The position numbers and the translations under genes were made by a program. DNA of 64,000 nucleotides from an uncultured Bacilli bacterium (GTDB lineage: Bacteria > Bacillota_I > Bacilli_A > RF39 > UBA660), in NCBI GenBank assembly GCA_910584085.1, contig CAJTZY010000001.1, positions 33,259-97,258 on the forward strand, in the 5' to 3' direction. The notes beneath the pieces are model-generated. The model was given only the letters and a program-made list of their open reading frames with translations, searched no databases and was not told the DNA's origin. This document shows positions 51,815 through 61,355 of this stretch, in pieces (within the stretch, counting starts at the first letter, position 1; the number at the start of each line of letters is the position of its first letter).

Positions 51815-52708
51815 TTATTTATTTTTCTTTAATTTATTTTGCAAAATATAAATTGCTAACAAAACTACAATAGATATAATCATAATTAAATACATATTTG
51901 TCTGTGAAACATTATTTCCAAAAAATGATAAATTACAATCTATCCCATCCTTAATTCCCTTAATTGATTCAGGAGGAACATTGTAACTTGAAAGTTTATT
52001 TAATGCAGCACTTAAAGCATGATTTTTAATTAATGATGTTCCATACGTACCTGGCAAAAATAATAATACTCTTTGAAGTCCAATCCCAAAAGAAGAAATT
52101 GGCATATATGCTCCACATATAAATCCATATCCAGCACTTACTATAGTACCAACTGCAGAAACTTGACCTTGTGATTTAAGATTAAAATTAACTATAGATG
52201 ATAAAGCACATCCAAATAATGTTAATATGATTATATCAATTAGTAATAACAATATATCACTTATTGTATAGAACCAACCCTGAGTATAAGTATAAATTAA
52301 GCATAAAACTAAAGCTACAATATTGACAATAATAGTTGAAATAAATGAAGCAATAAAATAAGATAAACTAACAATACCCTTATTTATAGGAGATACATTA
52401 ATATCCTTAGCCGCCCCAGAAACCTTATCTGAAACCATTAACAAATTTGAGGTAAATGCAACTGTTATACAACTAACTGCTAAAAGTGAGGATAGTATTT
52501 GACCACATACTAGTGCATTAATTATTTTATTTGATACATTTATCCCTTCTGGTATTGTTGATGTAAAAGTATCTTTAAATATACCTCCCAAAAAAGAAGC
52601 ATATAAAACTAATAAAATTGCTGGAGTAATTAATGAAGTAAAAAACATTGCTTTATCACTAAAGTATAATTTAATATTTCTCTTTGTTAAACTTAAAAAT
52701 TTATTCAT
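51815..52708 (-). CDS. ABC-2 type permease
   Basis: 297 residues with six hydrophobic segments (about 18-38, 65-90, 110-140, 145-165, 175-200, 270-292) and the ABC-2 layout: MNKFLSLTKRNIKLYFSD start and CALSSIVNFNLKSQGQVSAV as the conserved loop. It forms the channel of an exporter for a drug, lipid or polymer with the ATPase encoded upstream. Start overlaps the ATPase stop by one base (TAATG). Confidence 0.9.
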   Translation of the reverse strand: MNKFLSLTKRNIKLYFSDKAMFFTSLITPAILLVLYASFLGGIFKDTFTSTIPEGINVSNKIINALVCGQILSSLLAVSCITVAFTSNLLMVSDKVSGAAKDINVSPINKGIVSLSYFIASFISTIIVNIVALVLCLIYTYTQGWFYTISDILLLLIDIIILTLFGCALSSIVNFNLKSQGQVSAVGTIVSAGYGFICGAYMPISSFGIGLQRVLLFLPGTYGTSLIKNHALSAALNKLSSYNVPPESIKGIKDGIDCNLSFFGNNVSQTNMYLIMIISIVVLLAIYILQNKLKKNK

Positions 52709-53613
52709 TATTTTCCCTCCAATTCATATCCAGTAGCAGAAAGGAAAACATCATCCATTCGTCCCTTAATTATTTCATAGTCTTTAAATATATTTTTATT
52801 TTTAATTATTAAATTGGTTGCCTGTTTGGTATTATCAATTTCTATTTTATAAGCATCTCTAACTTTCTTATATGGTAAATTTAACTTTTTTATTTCTTCT
52901 TCTGTTATATTATAAATAATAATTGTATCTGAAGCATATTTATTTTTTAATTCTAATGATGTGCCTTCAGCAATTATTTTTCCTTTATCTAGAATAGTAA
53001 TGTAATCAGCATCAGCGGCTTCCTCCATATAATGAGTTGTTAAAAATACAGTCATTTTATAATCTTTTCTTAATTTTCTAATTATATTCCATATTTTCTT
53101 TCTTGTTCCAGGATCTAAACCCGTTGTTGGTTCATCCAATATTAATATTTGTGGATTATGAATAATTGATCTAGCAATATCAACTCTTCTTTTTTGACCA
53201 CCAGACAATTTAGATATTGGCTTATTCTTTATTTCTTTTAAATCAAATAACTGTTCTAATTCATTATACCTTTTATCAAATTTGTCTAGAGTAATTCCAT
53301 ATAATCCAGCTCTAAACTTTATATTGTCATAAACTGATAGGGATTTATCTAAGACTGATTCTTGGAACACAACCCCAATTTGATTTTTAATATATTCAGA
53401 ATCTTTTGCAACATCTTTACCACATACAAATATTTTACCAGAATCTATTTTTAAATTTCCACATATCATTGAAATTGTTGTACTTTTACCAGCTCCATTA
53501 ATTCCTAAAAATGCAAACAATTCTCCATTTTTTACCTTTAGGCTTAATTTATTAACAGCCTTAACATTTCCAAATGATTTACATAAATTTTCTATTTTAA
53601 TAATTTCTTCCAT
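52708..53613 (-). CDS. ABC transporter ATPase, DrrA/CcmA group
   Basis: 301 residues. Walker A GINGAGKS starts at residue 37, the signature is LSGGQKRRVDIARS, Walker B is LILDEPTTGLDPGTRKK, and the H-loop is LTTHYMEEA. A ~75-residue C-terminal domain is typical of the DrrA group, which powers ABC-2 exporters of antibiotics. AAAGGAGTTATTT ribosome site. It is divergent from an AraC gene that probably controls it. Confidence 0.93.
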   Translation of the reverse strand: MEEIIKIENLCKSFGNVKAVNKLSLKVKNGELFAFLGINGAGKSTTISMICGNLKIDSGKIFVCGKDVAKDSEYIKNQIGVVFQESVLDKSLSVYDNIKFRAGLYGITLDKFDKRYNELEQLFDLKEIKNKPISKLSGGQKRRVDIARSIIHNPQILILDEPTTGLDPGTRKKIWNIIRKLRKDYKMTVFLTTHYMEEAADADYITILDKGKIIAEGTSLELKNKYASDTIIIYNITEEEIKKLNLPYKKVRDAYKIEIDNTKQATNLIIKNKNIFKDYEIIKGRMDDVFLSATGYELEGK

Positions 53614-53693
53614 AAATAACTCCTTTGTTTTGTTAATTATATCATAATAAATTAAAATTTAATAATAGATTATACTAAATTTGATGATAAAAG

Positions 53694-53736
53694 AAATTAT
53701 GTGATAAATACCCACATTGTCAAATTATGTGTTAAA
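53694..53736. promoter_or_regulatory. Two direct repeats upstream of the AraC gene
   Basis: AAATTATGTGATAAA (53694-53708) and AAATTATGTGTTAAA (53722-53736) differ at one base and are 28 bp apart, in the divergent AraC/ABC region. AraC proteins commonly bind such direct repeats. Confidence 0.75.
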
Positions 53737-53756
53737 ATAATATACAGGTGATTCTC

Positions 53757-54551
53757 TTGAATATTTATAAAAGTTTAAATGAAATAACTAAATATATAGA
53801 TGATAATTTAGAAGAAAAAATAGATTATAATGTTTTAGCAAAATTTTTGGGTGTGAATGCTTATACCATGCAGAGATTATTTACTATGATTGCGGGTATT
53901 TCATTATCTGAATACATTAGAAAAAGGAGATTATCTAACGCTGGATATGATTTATATGAAGGAAATTTTAAAATAATAGATATTGCACTTAAATATCAAT
54001 ATGATAGTCCTACATCATTTTCTCGTACCTTTGAAAAATTTCACGGTGTTAAACCCAGTTTAGTAAATAAAAAAACAAAACTTAAAAATTTTCCTAGAAT
54101 AATATTTAATGAAGAAATTACTATTACAACTGAACTTGATTATGAAATAATAACTTTAGATAATATGGATTTATACGGAATAAGTATTTCTGTTAACAAT
54201 AAAATAATAGGTGAAAAAGCCCCAATATTTTTTAAAAAAATAGAAAATAAATATAGAGATAAATATGGAGAAGTTAAGTATGGAATGATTACATATGATG
54301 TAGTTAGAGAGGAGAGTCAAAAATATTATTGCCTATATGACAAAGTTATTAAAGAATTTGAACATATTAAAATACCACAAAGTAAATGGTTAAAATTTGT
54401 AATTAATTCACAAAAATCAGATGAAATACAAGATATGTCACATAAATTTTATAAAGAATTTTTACCGTCTTGTAAATATAATTTAAAAGAATTACCAGAA
54501 CTGGAGTATTACCACGATAATATAACTGAATTTTTAATAGCTATATATTAA
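53757..54551 (+). CDS. AraC-family regulator with GyrI-like effector domain
   Basis: About 264 residues. The N-terminal double HTH is visible as NVLAKFLGVNAYTMQRLFTM and IDIALKYQYDSPTSFSRTFE with FHGVKPS (about 22-100). The rest (110-264) looks like a GyrI/Rob-type small-molecule-binding domain (DLYGISISV, then KWLKFVINSQ). Such proteins sense drugs and switch on efflux genes. Start is TTG 53757 because CAGGTGATT is its ribosome site; the GTG within that site is rejected. Confidence 0.88.
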   Translation: MNIYKSLNEITKYIDDNLEEKIDYNVLAKFLGVNAYTMQRLFTMIAGISLSEYIRKRRLSNAGYDLYEGNFKIIDIALKYQYDSPTSFSRTFEKFHGVKPSLVNKKTKLKNFPRIIFNEEITITTELDYEIITLDNMDLYGISISVNNKIIGEKAPIFFKKIENKYRDKYGEVKYGMITYDVVREESQKYYCLYDKVIKEFEHIKIPQSKWLKFVINSQKSDEIQDMSHKFYKEFLPSCKYNLKELPELEYYHDNITEFLIAIY

Positions 54552-55428
54552 TTCTTTTATTCAAAATATTGATAAATTTAGATACTGTAAAACTTGGTAT
54601 AAAATTGCTTTTAATAGCATATCCAAGTTTTCTTTTTGGTATTTTTATGTTCGTTTTTATTTCAAATAAAGATTTATTTAACCTATCTTCTATAAATTCT
54701 TGTGTCAAAAGTGCAATTCCAAAGTCATTTTCAGCGAGTTTCACTAATAAACCATGACTTGCAACTTCCATTTTTGGATTACATGTCAGATTATTATCCT
54801 TTAAAAAAGTGTTAAAATTAACCCTTGTAATTGATGGAACTTTTTGCAGTAATATATCTTCATTTAACAAAGTTTCAACATTATTACAAACTTTATTTTT
54901 ATATTTTTTACCTCCCACAAAAATATCATTTAAATTTGTTATAACTTTATAATTTATATCATTTATACTATAATCTGGAACAGCTGTTATTATAATATCT
55001 AATGTTCCATTTCTCAAATTATTGATTAAAGATTCAGTTAAATTATTAGTAATATTAATAACTATATTTGGATACTTACTATGAAATTCTTTTAAATATG
55101 GCATTAAATAATATTCTGAAATAGTTGTTGTAGACCCAATATTTATGACACCTTCATCTAAATTTTTTAATGATGTAAATTTGTTAGTTCCATTAATAAA
55201 ATAATTCATACCTTCTTTAATAAATTCAAATAATTCTTTTCCTTCATTTGTTAAAACAACCCCTTTTGGAGTTCTAATAAATAAGGTGCCACCTAGTTCA
55301 TTTTCTAAAGTTTTAATAGACTGAGTAACAGCAGGCTGACTAATCATTAATTTTTCTGCGCCTTTTGAAATACTTTTTTGATTTGCGACTTCATAAAACA
55401 CTTTGTATAGTTCAAAATTAATATTCAT
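54541..55428 (-). CDS. LysR-family regulator 2
   Basis: 295 residues. HTH: ISKGAEKLMISQPAVTQSIK (about 19-38), then LGGTLFIRTPKGVVLTNEG. The C-terminal two-lobed ligand domain is complete. GAGGAGGAAAAC immediately before ATG 55428 fixes the start; a much longer open frame upstream is not translated from a valid site. It is the same length as LysR 1 and faces away from the operon starting at 55535. Its 3' end overlaps the AraC gene's end by 11 bases (tail-to-tail). Confidence 0.93.
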   Translation of the reverse strand: MNINFELYKVFYEVANQKSISKGAEKLMISQPAVTQSIKTLENELGGTLFIRTPKGVVLTNEGKELFEFIKEGMNYFINGTNKFTSLKNLDEGVINIGSTTTISEYYLMPYLKEFHSKYPNIVINITNNLTESLINNLRNGTLDIIITAVPDYSINDINYKVITNLNDIFVGGKKYKNKVCNNVETLLNEDILLQKVPSITRVNFNTFLKDNNLTCNPKMEVASHGLLVKLAENDFGIALLTQEFIEDRLNKSLFEIKTNIKIPKRKLGYAIKSNFIPSFTVSKFINILNKRINI

Positions 55429-55450
55429 GTTTTCCTCCTCTTGACATAAG

Positions 55451-55466
55451 TATAACTTATACTGCA
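55451..55466. promoter_or_regulatory. LysR-box-like site in front of the HerA-like operon
   Basis: TATAACTTATACTGCA forms part of ATAAGT-ATA-ACTTAT (a palindrome from 55446) and is nearly identical to TATAACTTATAATGCA at 63666-63681. The downstream promoter is TTGAAT (55483-55488) with TATAAT (55506-55511), 17 bp apart. Confidence 0.65.
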
Positions 55467-55534
55467 CATAAGAAATATATATTTGAATTATACCATACTT
55501 TATAATATAATACAAATCGAAAGAAGGAGATATT

Positions 55535-56683
55535 ATGAAAAAAGAAACAATCATGAAAATAATCAAATTCAAAATTGAAGAAGAAAAAACACCAAATGAA
55601 GATGAATTAATTGAATCTTTAAATGAAGGTTTTTCTGAACTATATGCTAATGATGTAGATAATATAAAAATTGAACAAATTGAAATATTAATTAAAAAAT
55701 GCTTAGAATTAAAATCAAAATTAAAAAAACAACAACATAGTGGGAAAGAAATATATAAACATTTTTGCAAATCTAATAGTTGTAATCATCAAGTAAGGCA
55801 ATTAAAAACAAAAATTGATGAAGATGATTGGTTTCCAACAAAATATTTAGAATATGACTGTGTATTTTGCGGACACTCCATTTCTGCAAATAAATCTAAT
55901 CAAGATTGGTTTTATGAACGCTATTATAATAATTGTGTTTTTATTGAAGATGAAAATATTGATGTTTATAAACTTATATTAAAAATATTAAAAGATAAAA
56001 AAGATAGTGATAATATTGATTTTGTGGAAGAATTTAAAAAATTAAATCTCGATTCTAGTATATGTACAATAATTGATAAAATAAAACAAAACAATATTAT
56101 GATAATAGATAGTATAGATAAAGATATTGATGATACATTAATTTTACTTGATTATCTTTCAAAAATTGATGGAATTAGAGTTCGACTTTTCTCAAGAAAA
56201 ATTTATAGGCAAGATCATACTATATTCAAGATAGGATATTCATTTCCTAAAAAAATGAAACTTAATGATCAATATTGTATTGTAGATGAATTAGAGAAAG
56301 ATGAACAAAATCATATTCCATATAAACTAATCATTAATTTAGCAGATATGGAAGAGTATGAAGTAGAAAGAATAATCCCGGCGTGTCTTTTGCCACACAA
56401 TTGTAAAGACAACAACACTTATAAAATTGAAAAACCTGATTTTGAAAAAATAAAAGAAATGTTTCCAAATAGTATTATGATAAATATAAAGGAAGTAAAT
56501 AAAGAAACAATAAAATCACTATTAACGACTATTAATGAACTCACAAACTGTTCATTAAATCAAGATGAAGAGTATGATAGTGTTAGTAGTAAAGTAAAAA
56601 AATTAACATATGATGATAGAAAAAAATGGGAAGAACACCTGAAAGAACTAGAAGAATATGGAAAAAATAAAAGTTCAAAATAA
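55535..56683 (+). CDS. Unknown cysteine-containing protein, first gene of HerA-like operon
   Basis: 382 residues. Residues 1-65 are a helical, acidic start. A probable zinc-binding region follows: HFCKSNSCNHQ (about 71-81) and YDCVFCGHSI (about 107-116). The C-terminal ~240 residues are mixed alpha/beta (DNIDFVEEFKKLN, IRVRLFSRKIYRQ, YKLIINLADMEEYEV) and end in a charged helix. I recognise no family; a nucleic-acid-binding or nuclease role is conceivable but no catalytic motif is clear. AAGAAGGAGATAT ribosome site. Confidence 0.65.
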   Translation: MKKETIMKIIKFKIEEEKTPNEDELIESLNEGFSELYANDVDNIKIEQIEILIKKCLELKSKLKKQQHSGKEIYKHFCKSNSCNHQVRQLKTKIDEDDWFPTKYLEYDCVFCGHSISANKSNQDWFYERYYNNCVFIEDENIDVYKLILKILKDKKDSDNIDFVEEFKKLNLDSSICTIIDKIKQNNIMIIDSIDKDIDDTLILLDYLSKIDGIRVRLFSRKIYRQDHTIFKIGYSFPKKMKLNDQYCIVDELEKDEQNHIPYKLIINLADMEEYEVERIIPACLLPHNCKDNNTYKIEKPDFEKIKEMFPNSIMINIKEVNKETIKSLLTTINELTNCSLNQDEEYDSVSSKVKKLTYDDRKKWEEHLKELEEYGKNKSSK

Positions 56684-56758
56684 ACTGATAAAATTGATTA
56701 TTAAAAAGTCAGTTTTTTTTGATTTTTATTTGATATATTTAATTAGAGGTGAAGACTT

Positions 56759-58609
56759 ATGTGGTTTACATCCGAAATTTATTTAACTAAAAAGTATGTA
56801 ACAAGAGACGAATGGTTACGCTTAATTAATATAATATCAAATTATAACGGAATTTTTAAAAATTGGAAGATAATAATTACTAATGATAAAAATCAAATAA
56901 GATATTTTGTCAAATCTCGATGTAATCTTCCCACAACAATAAATAATTTAAATTCTCTTCTAATGAAACCAGTAAAAGATATATTAGAACCAAACTGCAA
57001 TTATATAGGTTTATTTTTTCCAAAAATTGGTAGTAACATAATAGATTTAATAAATTATAATGAGATTAAAAACAAAGGAAGATTAGTATACTTAGAAATA
57101 AATTTTTTTAAACTATATAAAGATAAAGTTAAATCAAAAGTTAAGTTTTATTTAAATCAAAATGGAATAATAAAAAAATATAAAATTCCATTTGCGATAC
57201 CTATTAATATATTATCTATAGATTTTGAAGGAAATAAAAGGTACTTTTATAAAAATGTTCCAAAATATTTAGAAATAAACAAAATACTTCATTTATTAAA
57301 TACTGATACAAATAATGCATTACTTTCTATAGATACTTTTCCATATTTACAAGGAAATTTTTATCTGAATCAGAATAATTTTAATTTTGATAAACATTCT
57401 ATAATATTTGGTTCCTCTGGAAGTGGCAAATCTAAACTTATAAGTTTGCTGATAAGTAATATTAACAAAAATGAAATGATGAAAGAAAAATACAAAGTAG
57501 TTGTCATTGATCCACATGCATCACTTGAAAATGATATTGGTGGTATAGGCAAGGTTATAGATTTTCAAAATAATTTAGATAATATTGATCTATTTATAAA
57601 TAATATTGATGATATAATTGCAAATACTGAAACCCTATTAGATTTATTAAAACTGCTAATTAAAGACCAATATAATCCAAAACTAGAAAGAGTTTTAAGA
57701 TATTCTATAAATCTATTATTAACAAATGAATCATTTAATTTTAAAAATTTAAAAAAGGTTATTTTGGATTTAGAGTATAGAAGCGAATTAATAAAAAAAT
57801 TAAAATATAAACTATGTGTAAATGTTATTGAATTTTTCCTGTCAGATTTTAACGATTTAAAAACTAAATCATATATGGAAGCAATATCTCCTATTATAAG
57901 TTTTATAGATGAAATGGAGATGTTACCTATATTTAATTTAGAAAACACAAATGAAAATTTGAAAACAACAATACAAGAAAATTTTCTTACATTATTTTCA
58001 CTTAATAGGACAAAGTTTGGAGATAAAGTAGCTAAAACGATATCAGGATTAATAATGCAACAATTATTAAATATAATTGAGAGAAGGGAAATTAATAAAC
58101 ACATAATATTTATAATAGATGAAGTTGCAGTTATCGAAAATCCCATTTTAGCAAAATTTTTATCAGAAGCAAGAAAGTACAACTTATCTTTAATTTTAGC
58201 TGGGCAATATTTTAGTCAAATATCAGATGAACTTAAAAATTCAATATTTGCAAATGTCATTAATTATTTTATATTTAGAGTATCAAAATTGGATGCGTCA
58301 ATATTAGTTGATAATTTTAATATGAAAATACCTTTAGATGATTCAAGGGATAAAAAAGTAAAATTACTAACAGAACTTAACAATAGAGAATGCATTGTAA
58401 GAATAGACTCTAATGGAATATTGCTCCCAGCTTTTAAAGCAAATACATTAGACTATACAAGCATTCCTAGAATAAAAAGAACAATGATAAATAATAATAC
58501 AGAAAATTTAAATAACAAAAAAAATTATAAACATAGTTTTAGTTTAAATACAAATGTGAGCTTAAGGGATATTTTAATATCTAATTCTACAAATAAGAAA
58601 GGTGAGTGA
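56759..58609 (+). CDS. HerA/VirB4/TraC-like ATPase
   Basis: 616 residues. The N-terminal ~210 residues are unknown. Walker A is GSSGSGKS (from 218), followed by VVVIDPHASLENDIGG. The Walker B is IIFIIDEVAVIENP and the downstream RKYNLSLILAGQYFSQISDE with the arginine/glutamine pattern is typical of HerA-TraC/VirB4 motors that move DNA or protein. The C-terminus is hydrophilic. It differs from the HerA-like protein at 7993 in its N-terminal domain. Second gene of three; the next start overlaps its end. GAGGTGAAGAC ribosome site. Confidence 0.85.
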   Translation: MWFTSEIYLTKKYVTRDEWLRLINIISNYNGIFKNWKIIITNDKNQIRYFVKSRCNLPTTINNLNSLLMKPVKDILEPNCNYIGLFFPKIGSNIIDLINYNEIKNKGRLVYLEINFFKLYKDKVKSKVKFYLNQNGIIKKYKIPFAIPINILSIDFEGNKRYFYKNVPKYLEINKILHLLNTDTNNALLSIDTFPYLQGNFYLNQNNFNFDKHSIIFGSSGSGKSKLISLLISNINKNEMMKEKYKVVVIDPHASLENDIGGIGKVIDFQNNLDNIDLFINNIDDIIANTETLLDLLKLLIKDQYNPKLERVLRYSINLLLTNESFNFKNLKKVILDLEYRSELIKKLKYKLCVNVIEFFLSDFNDLKTKSYMEAISPIISFIDEMEMLPIFNLENTNENLKTTIQENFLTLFSLNRTKFGDKVAKTISGLIMQQLLNIIERREINKHIIFIIDEVAVIENPILAKFLSEARKYNLSLILAGQYFSQISDELKNSIFANVINYFIFRVSKLDASILVDNFNMKIPLDDSRDKKVKLLTELNNRECIVRIDSNGILLPAFKANTLDYTSIPRIKRTMINNNTENLNNKKNYKHSFSLNTNVSLRDILISNSTNKKGE

Positions 58610-58613
58610 AAGA

Positions 58614-59312
58614 ATGAATGAAAATAAGGCACTAGAAATAATTAATAAAATATTTAAAGTAGTATTTAATCGTGATAATAATTATACATTAGAGGAGTTG
58701 CTAGAAAAATTTGCATTTGATATTAAATTACCAAAACAAGTAAATGATTTTACTACAAATGAGGTAACATGGGCTGATTCTATCAATAGTGGTAAATTTA
58801 TTACTAATAAAAATATGGAAAAAAGAGACACTACTATTGGATGGATGCTTGAAAAGCAGGAAATAAATAATTTACAAGAATTAATTGATATATGGAATAC
58901 AATTAATTTAACTACAACTGAAAGAGTATACGATTCCATTAATGTAGTTAAAAGTGATACTATATATAGATGTGAAAATGTTTATAGAAGTACTGACTCA
59001 AGAGATTCAAAAAATATAATTTATTGTGACTCTTGTGGAAATAGTGAATTTTTACTTGCGTCACAAAGATCTAATACTTGTAATTTTTGCATAAGATGTG
59101 ATGATTCAAAAAATTGTAGCAATAGTTATAATGTTATATGTTCTAACAAAGTAATTAATTCTCTATTTATTCAGGATTGTTTTGATTTATATGAGTGCAT
59201 ATTTTGCTCCCATATAGCATCTAAAAAATTTTGTATAGCAAACATGCAATTTGATGAACAAGAATACTATGAAATCAAAGAAGCTATTATTGAGTGGATA
59301 CTAAATTTTTGA
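58614..59312 (+). CDS. Unknown protein with cysteine-rich beta-helix-like end
   Basis: About 232 residues. Residues 1-120 are helical. Residues 125-215 have a regular spacing of Cys, Ser and Asn (YRCENVYRSTDSRDSKNIIY, CDDSKNCSNSYNVICSNKVI) ending in FCIANMQFDEQEYYEI. This 7- to 10-residue rhythm and the ending resemble short right-handed beta-helix proteins with a C-terminal NxQYxxEEY motif. ATG 58614 follows AAAGGTGAGTG, inside the ATPase gene's end; the two genes are coupled. Confidence 0.6.
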   Translation: MNENKALEIINKIFKVVFNRDNNYTLEELLEKFAFDIKLPKQVNDFTTNEVTWADSINSGKFITNKNMEKRDTTIGWMLEKQEINNLQELIDIWNTINLTTTERVYDSINVVKSDTIYRCENVYRSTDSRDSKNIIYCDSCGNSEFLLASQRSNTCNFCIRCDDSKNCSNSYNVICSNKVINSLFIQDCFDLYECIFCSHIASKKFCIANMQFDEQEYYEIKEAIIEWILNF

Positions 59313-59422
59313 TAGAAAAAAATACTAGTATGAATATAATACATTATTTCTATTGCCAGTTAATCAATTGACAATTTAACTATTTTTTAATATAATTAAA
59401 TTAGTATTAAGGAGGATAATTA

Positions 59423-61102
59423 ATGAAAAAAAACAAAAAAATAATTTTAATTGCAGTTATCAGTTTGATAGTTATATTACTTATAGTTGCAGCTTTATTT
59501 CTTCTAGGAAATAAAAAAGAATCATCAAAAAATGATGGGGAAGGTAACGTATTTAAGCGTATATATGCAATGGATGGTGACATTTATTTTTCAGATGCAA
59601 ATGGAAATATAACTATATTTAAAGATTTTGATAGAATAGGTAAATTCAATAATGATTTAGCAGTTGCTTCTAAACTTGTTGACGGTGAGAGAAAATATAC
59701 AATAATAAATAAGAGTGGAAAAGAAATTGTAAAATTAGGAGAATATGATTCTATAGATGAGATAGATGGAATAAACTATTTCAAAGTAGAAAAAGATAAC
59801 GTATATGGTATTATTGATGATAAAGGGAAAATAATATTACCAATAGAATATGAGAAAATAAGTGTTTTTGATGATGTATTTATATTTGAGGTAAGAAAAG
59901 ATGGAAAATATTATTTACTATCACAAAATGGAAATACAATATACGAGTCAGAACAAACTAGTACAATAACATCATATTACAAAAGATTTGATGAAAATTA
60001 TGATTATCTAGTTAAAATAGGTGAAAAATATTATAATGCTAAAACTGGAGAACAAGTATTCAGTGATAGGAATAGTATAAATTTTGAGTATAATGTATTA
60101 TATGAAAACAAAAAAATTAGCTTATATGATAAAAATTTAAAATTAAAAACTGAAATACCAGATCAAAATGTAATTAATATGAAGGTTTATAAAACAAAAT
60201 CAAATCATATTGTAATAATGGAAACAATACAAAATGGTGATAGTTCATATTATAAATATAGAATATATGATGAAAATTTAGATTTAAAAAAGGAATTAAC
60301 ATCAACTACTGTAAAAAGCCTTTCATTTAGTCAACTGGGAGATGATTATTTCTTCATAGTTGAAAAAGAGCCTAATGGAACAAAGGATTCAAAATATACA
60401 TTAACCTTATTTGATAAAAATTTAAAAGAATCAAAAAGGGAAAGTTCTCGTAGTATAAATGCTATGGTTACTTCTAAAGGAGAGGTTGCTTTTATAGAAT
60501 GTGATTATAGCAAAGATATAGTATCAATATATGATATAAATGGCAAAGAATTAGTAAGTATAAAGGATAGTAAAATAGAAACAAATTACAAAACAGGTGA
60601 TTATATTGCATTAACCTTAACTAAAAATTCGCCAAGAACATATAATATCTACAATATAAAGGGGGAACTAGTTTCAAAAAATGTATCATATAAAGATCCA
60701 CTTAGTGATAATATAATAAGTTTAAGAAGAGATAGTGGAGATAATTCAGTTATATTTGAAACTGGAGAGGAAATAACAAACAAAGATTATTACTTTACTA
60801 TACATGGTGAAAGTATAATTGGAAACAATTCTAAAGAAAAGCAGGTTAAAATATACGATAAGGTAGGTAAATTAAAAGCTGAATATTCAAATATCAACCA
60901 AATTACTAATTGTAGGGAAAAATATATACTACTAAGAGGAGATAATAAATATACTGTTTATAGTACAATAAGTAATAAACAAGTATTTGAATTTGATATA
61001 AGCTCATATAAAGATCAATATAGTGCCCAAGGTGTATATGTTATTGAACTTGAAGATGCTTTCTATACTTTTGAAGGTAAAAAAATAATAGATAAAAAAT
61101 AA
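59423..61102 (+). CDS. Membrane-anchored WG-repeat protein
   Basis: 559 residues. Residues 6-30 are an uncleaved signal anchor (ILIAVISLIVILLIVAALFL), so the rest is outside the cell. The outer part is built of repeated strands such as YGIIDDKGKIILPIEYEKIS, characteristic of WG (KWG) beta-propeller-like repeats, repeated about 10 times with decay. WG proteins bind partners at the cell surface; the ligand is unknown. AAGGAGGATAAT ribosome site. A terminator (AATTAGGTTA / TAATCTAATTTTTTT) follows the stop. Confidence 0.8.
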   Translation: MKKNKKIILIAVISLIVILLIVAALFLLGNKKESSKNDGEGNVFKRIYAMDGDIYFSDANGNITIFKDFDRIGKFNNDLAVASKLVDGERKYTIINKSGKEIVKLGEYDSIDEIDGINYFKVEKDNVYGIIDDKGKIILPIEYEKISVFDDVFIFEVRKDGKYYLLSQNGNTIYESEQTSTITSYYKRFDENYDYLVKIGEKYYNAKTGEQVFSDRNSINFEYNVLYENKKISLYDKNLKLKTEIPDQNVINMKVYKTKSNHIVIMETIQNGDSSYYKYRIYDENLDLKKELTSTTVKSLSFSQLGDDYFFIVEKEPNGTKDSKYTLTLFDKNLKESKRESSRSINAMVTSKGEVAFIECDYSKDIVSIYDINGKELVSIKDSKIETNYKTGDYIALTLTKNSPRTYNIYNIKGELVSKNVSYKDPLSDNIISLRRDSGDNSVIFETGEEITNKDYYFTIHGESIIGNNSKEKQVKIYDKVGKLKAEYSNINQITNCREKYILLRGDNKYTVYSTISNKQVFEFDISSYKDQYSAQGVYVIELEDAFYTFEGKKIIDKK

Positions 61103-61355
61103 ATTAGGTTATTAAATTAATCTAATTTTTTTATAAACTTGCAAATTTCTTTTACACCTGATAAGTTTATTCATCATTACCTATAAATGTTAAATCACTA
61201 TTACCAATATATAACTAACATTTTAATATTTATAGTTAAACTTAATAAAATTATTGTTTTATAAAAAAATTTGACATAATTAATTTAGAAATGTTTAGCT
61301 TAGGTACTATTTATTTTAATATTAAAAAAAACATTATTACAATGGTAATTAATGT

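Noticed and set aside
55429..55770. N-terminal extension of LysR 2 by 114 codons
   Set aside because: LysR proteins start near the HTH, ATG 55428 has a strong GAGGAGG site, and the extension overlaps the divergent promoter and gene.
57565..58182. 205-codon minus-strand frame inside the HerA/TraC-like gene
   Set aside because: It is antisense to a gene with clear motifs and has no ribosome site; the AT-rich codon use leaves the opposite frame open by chance.
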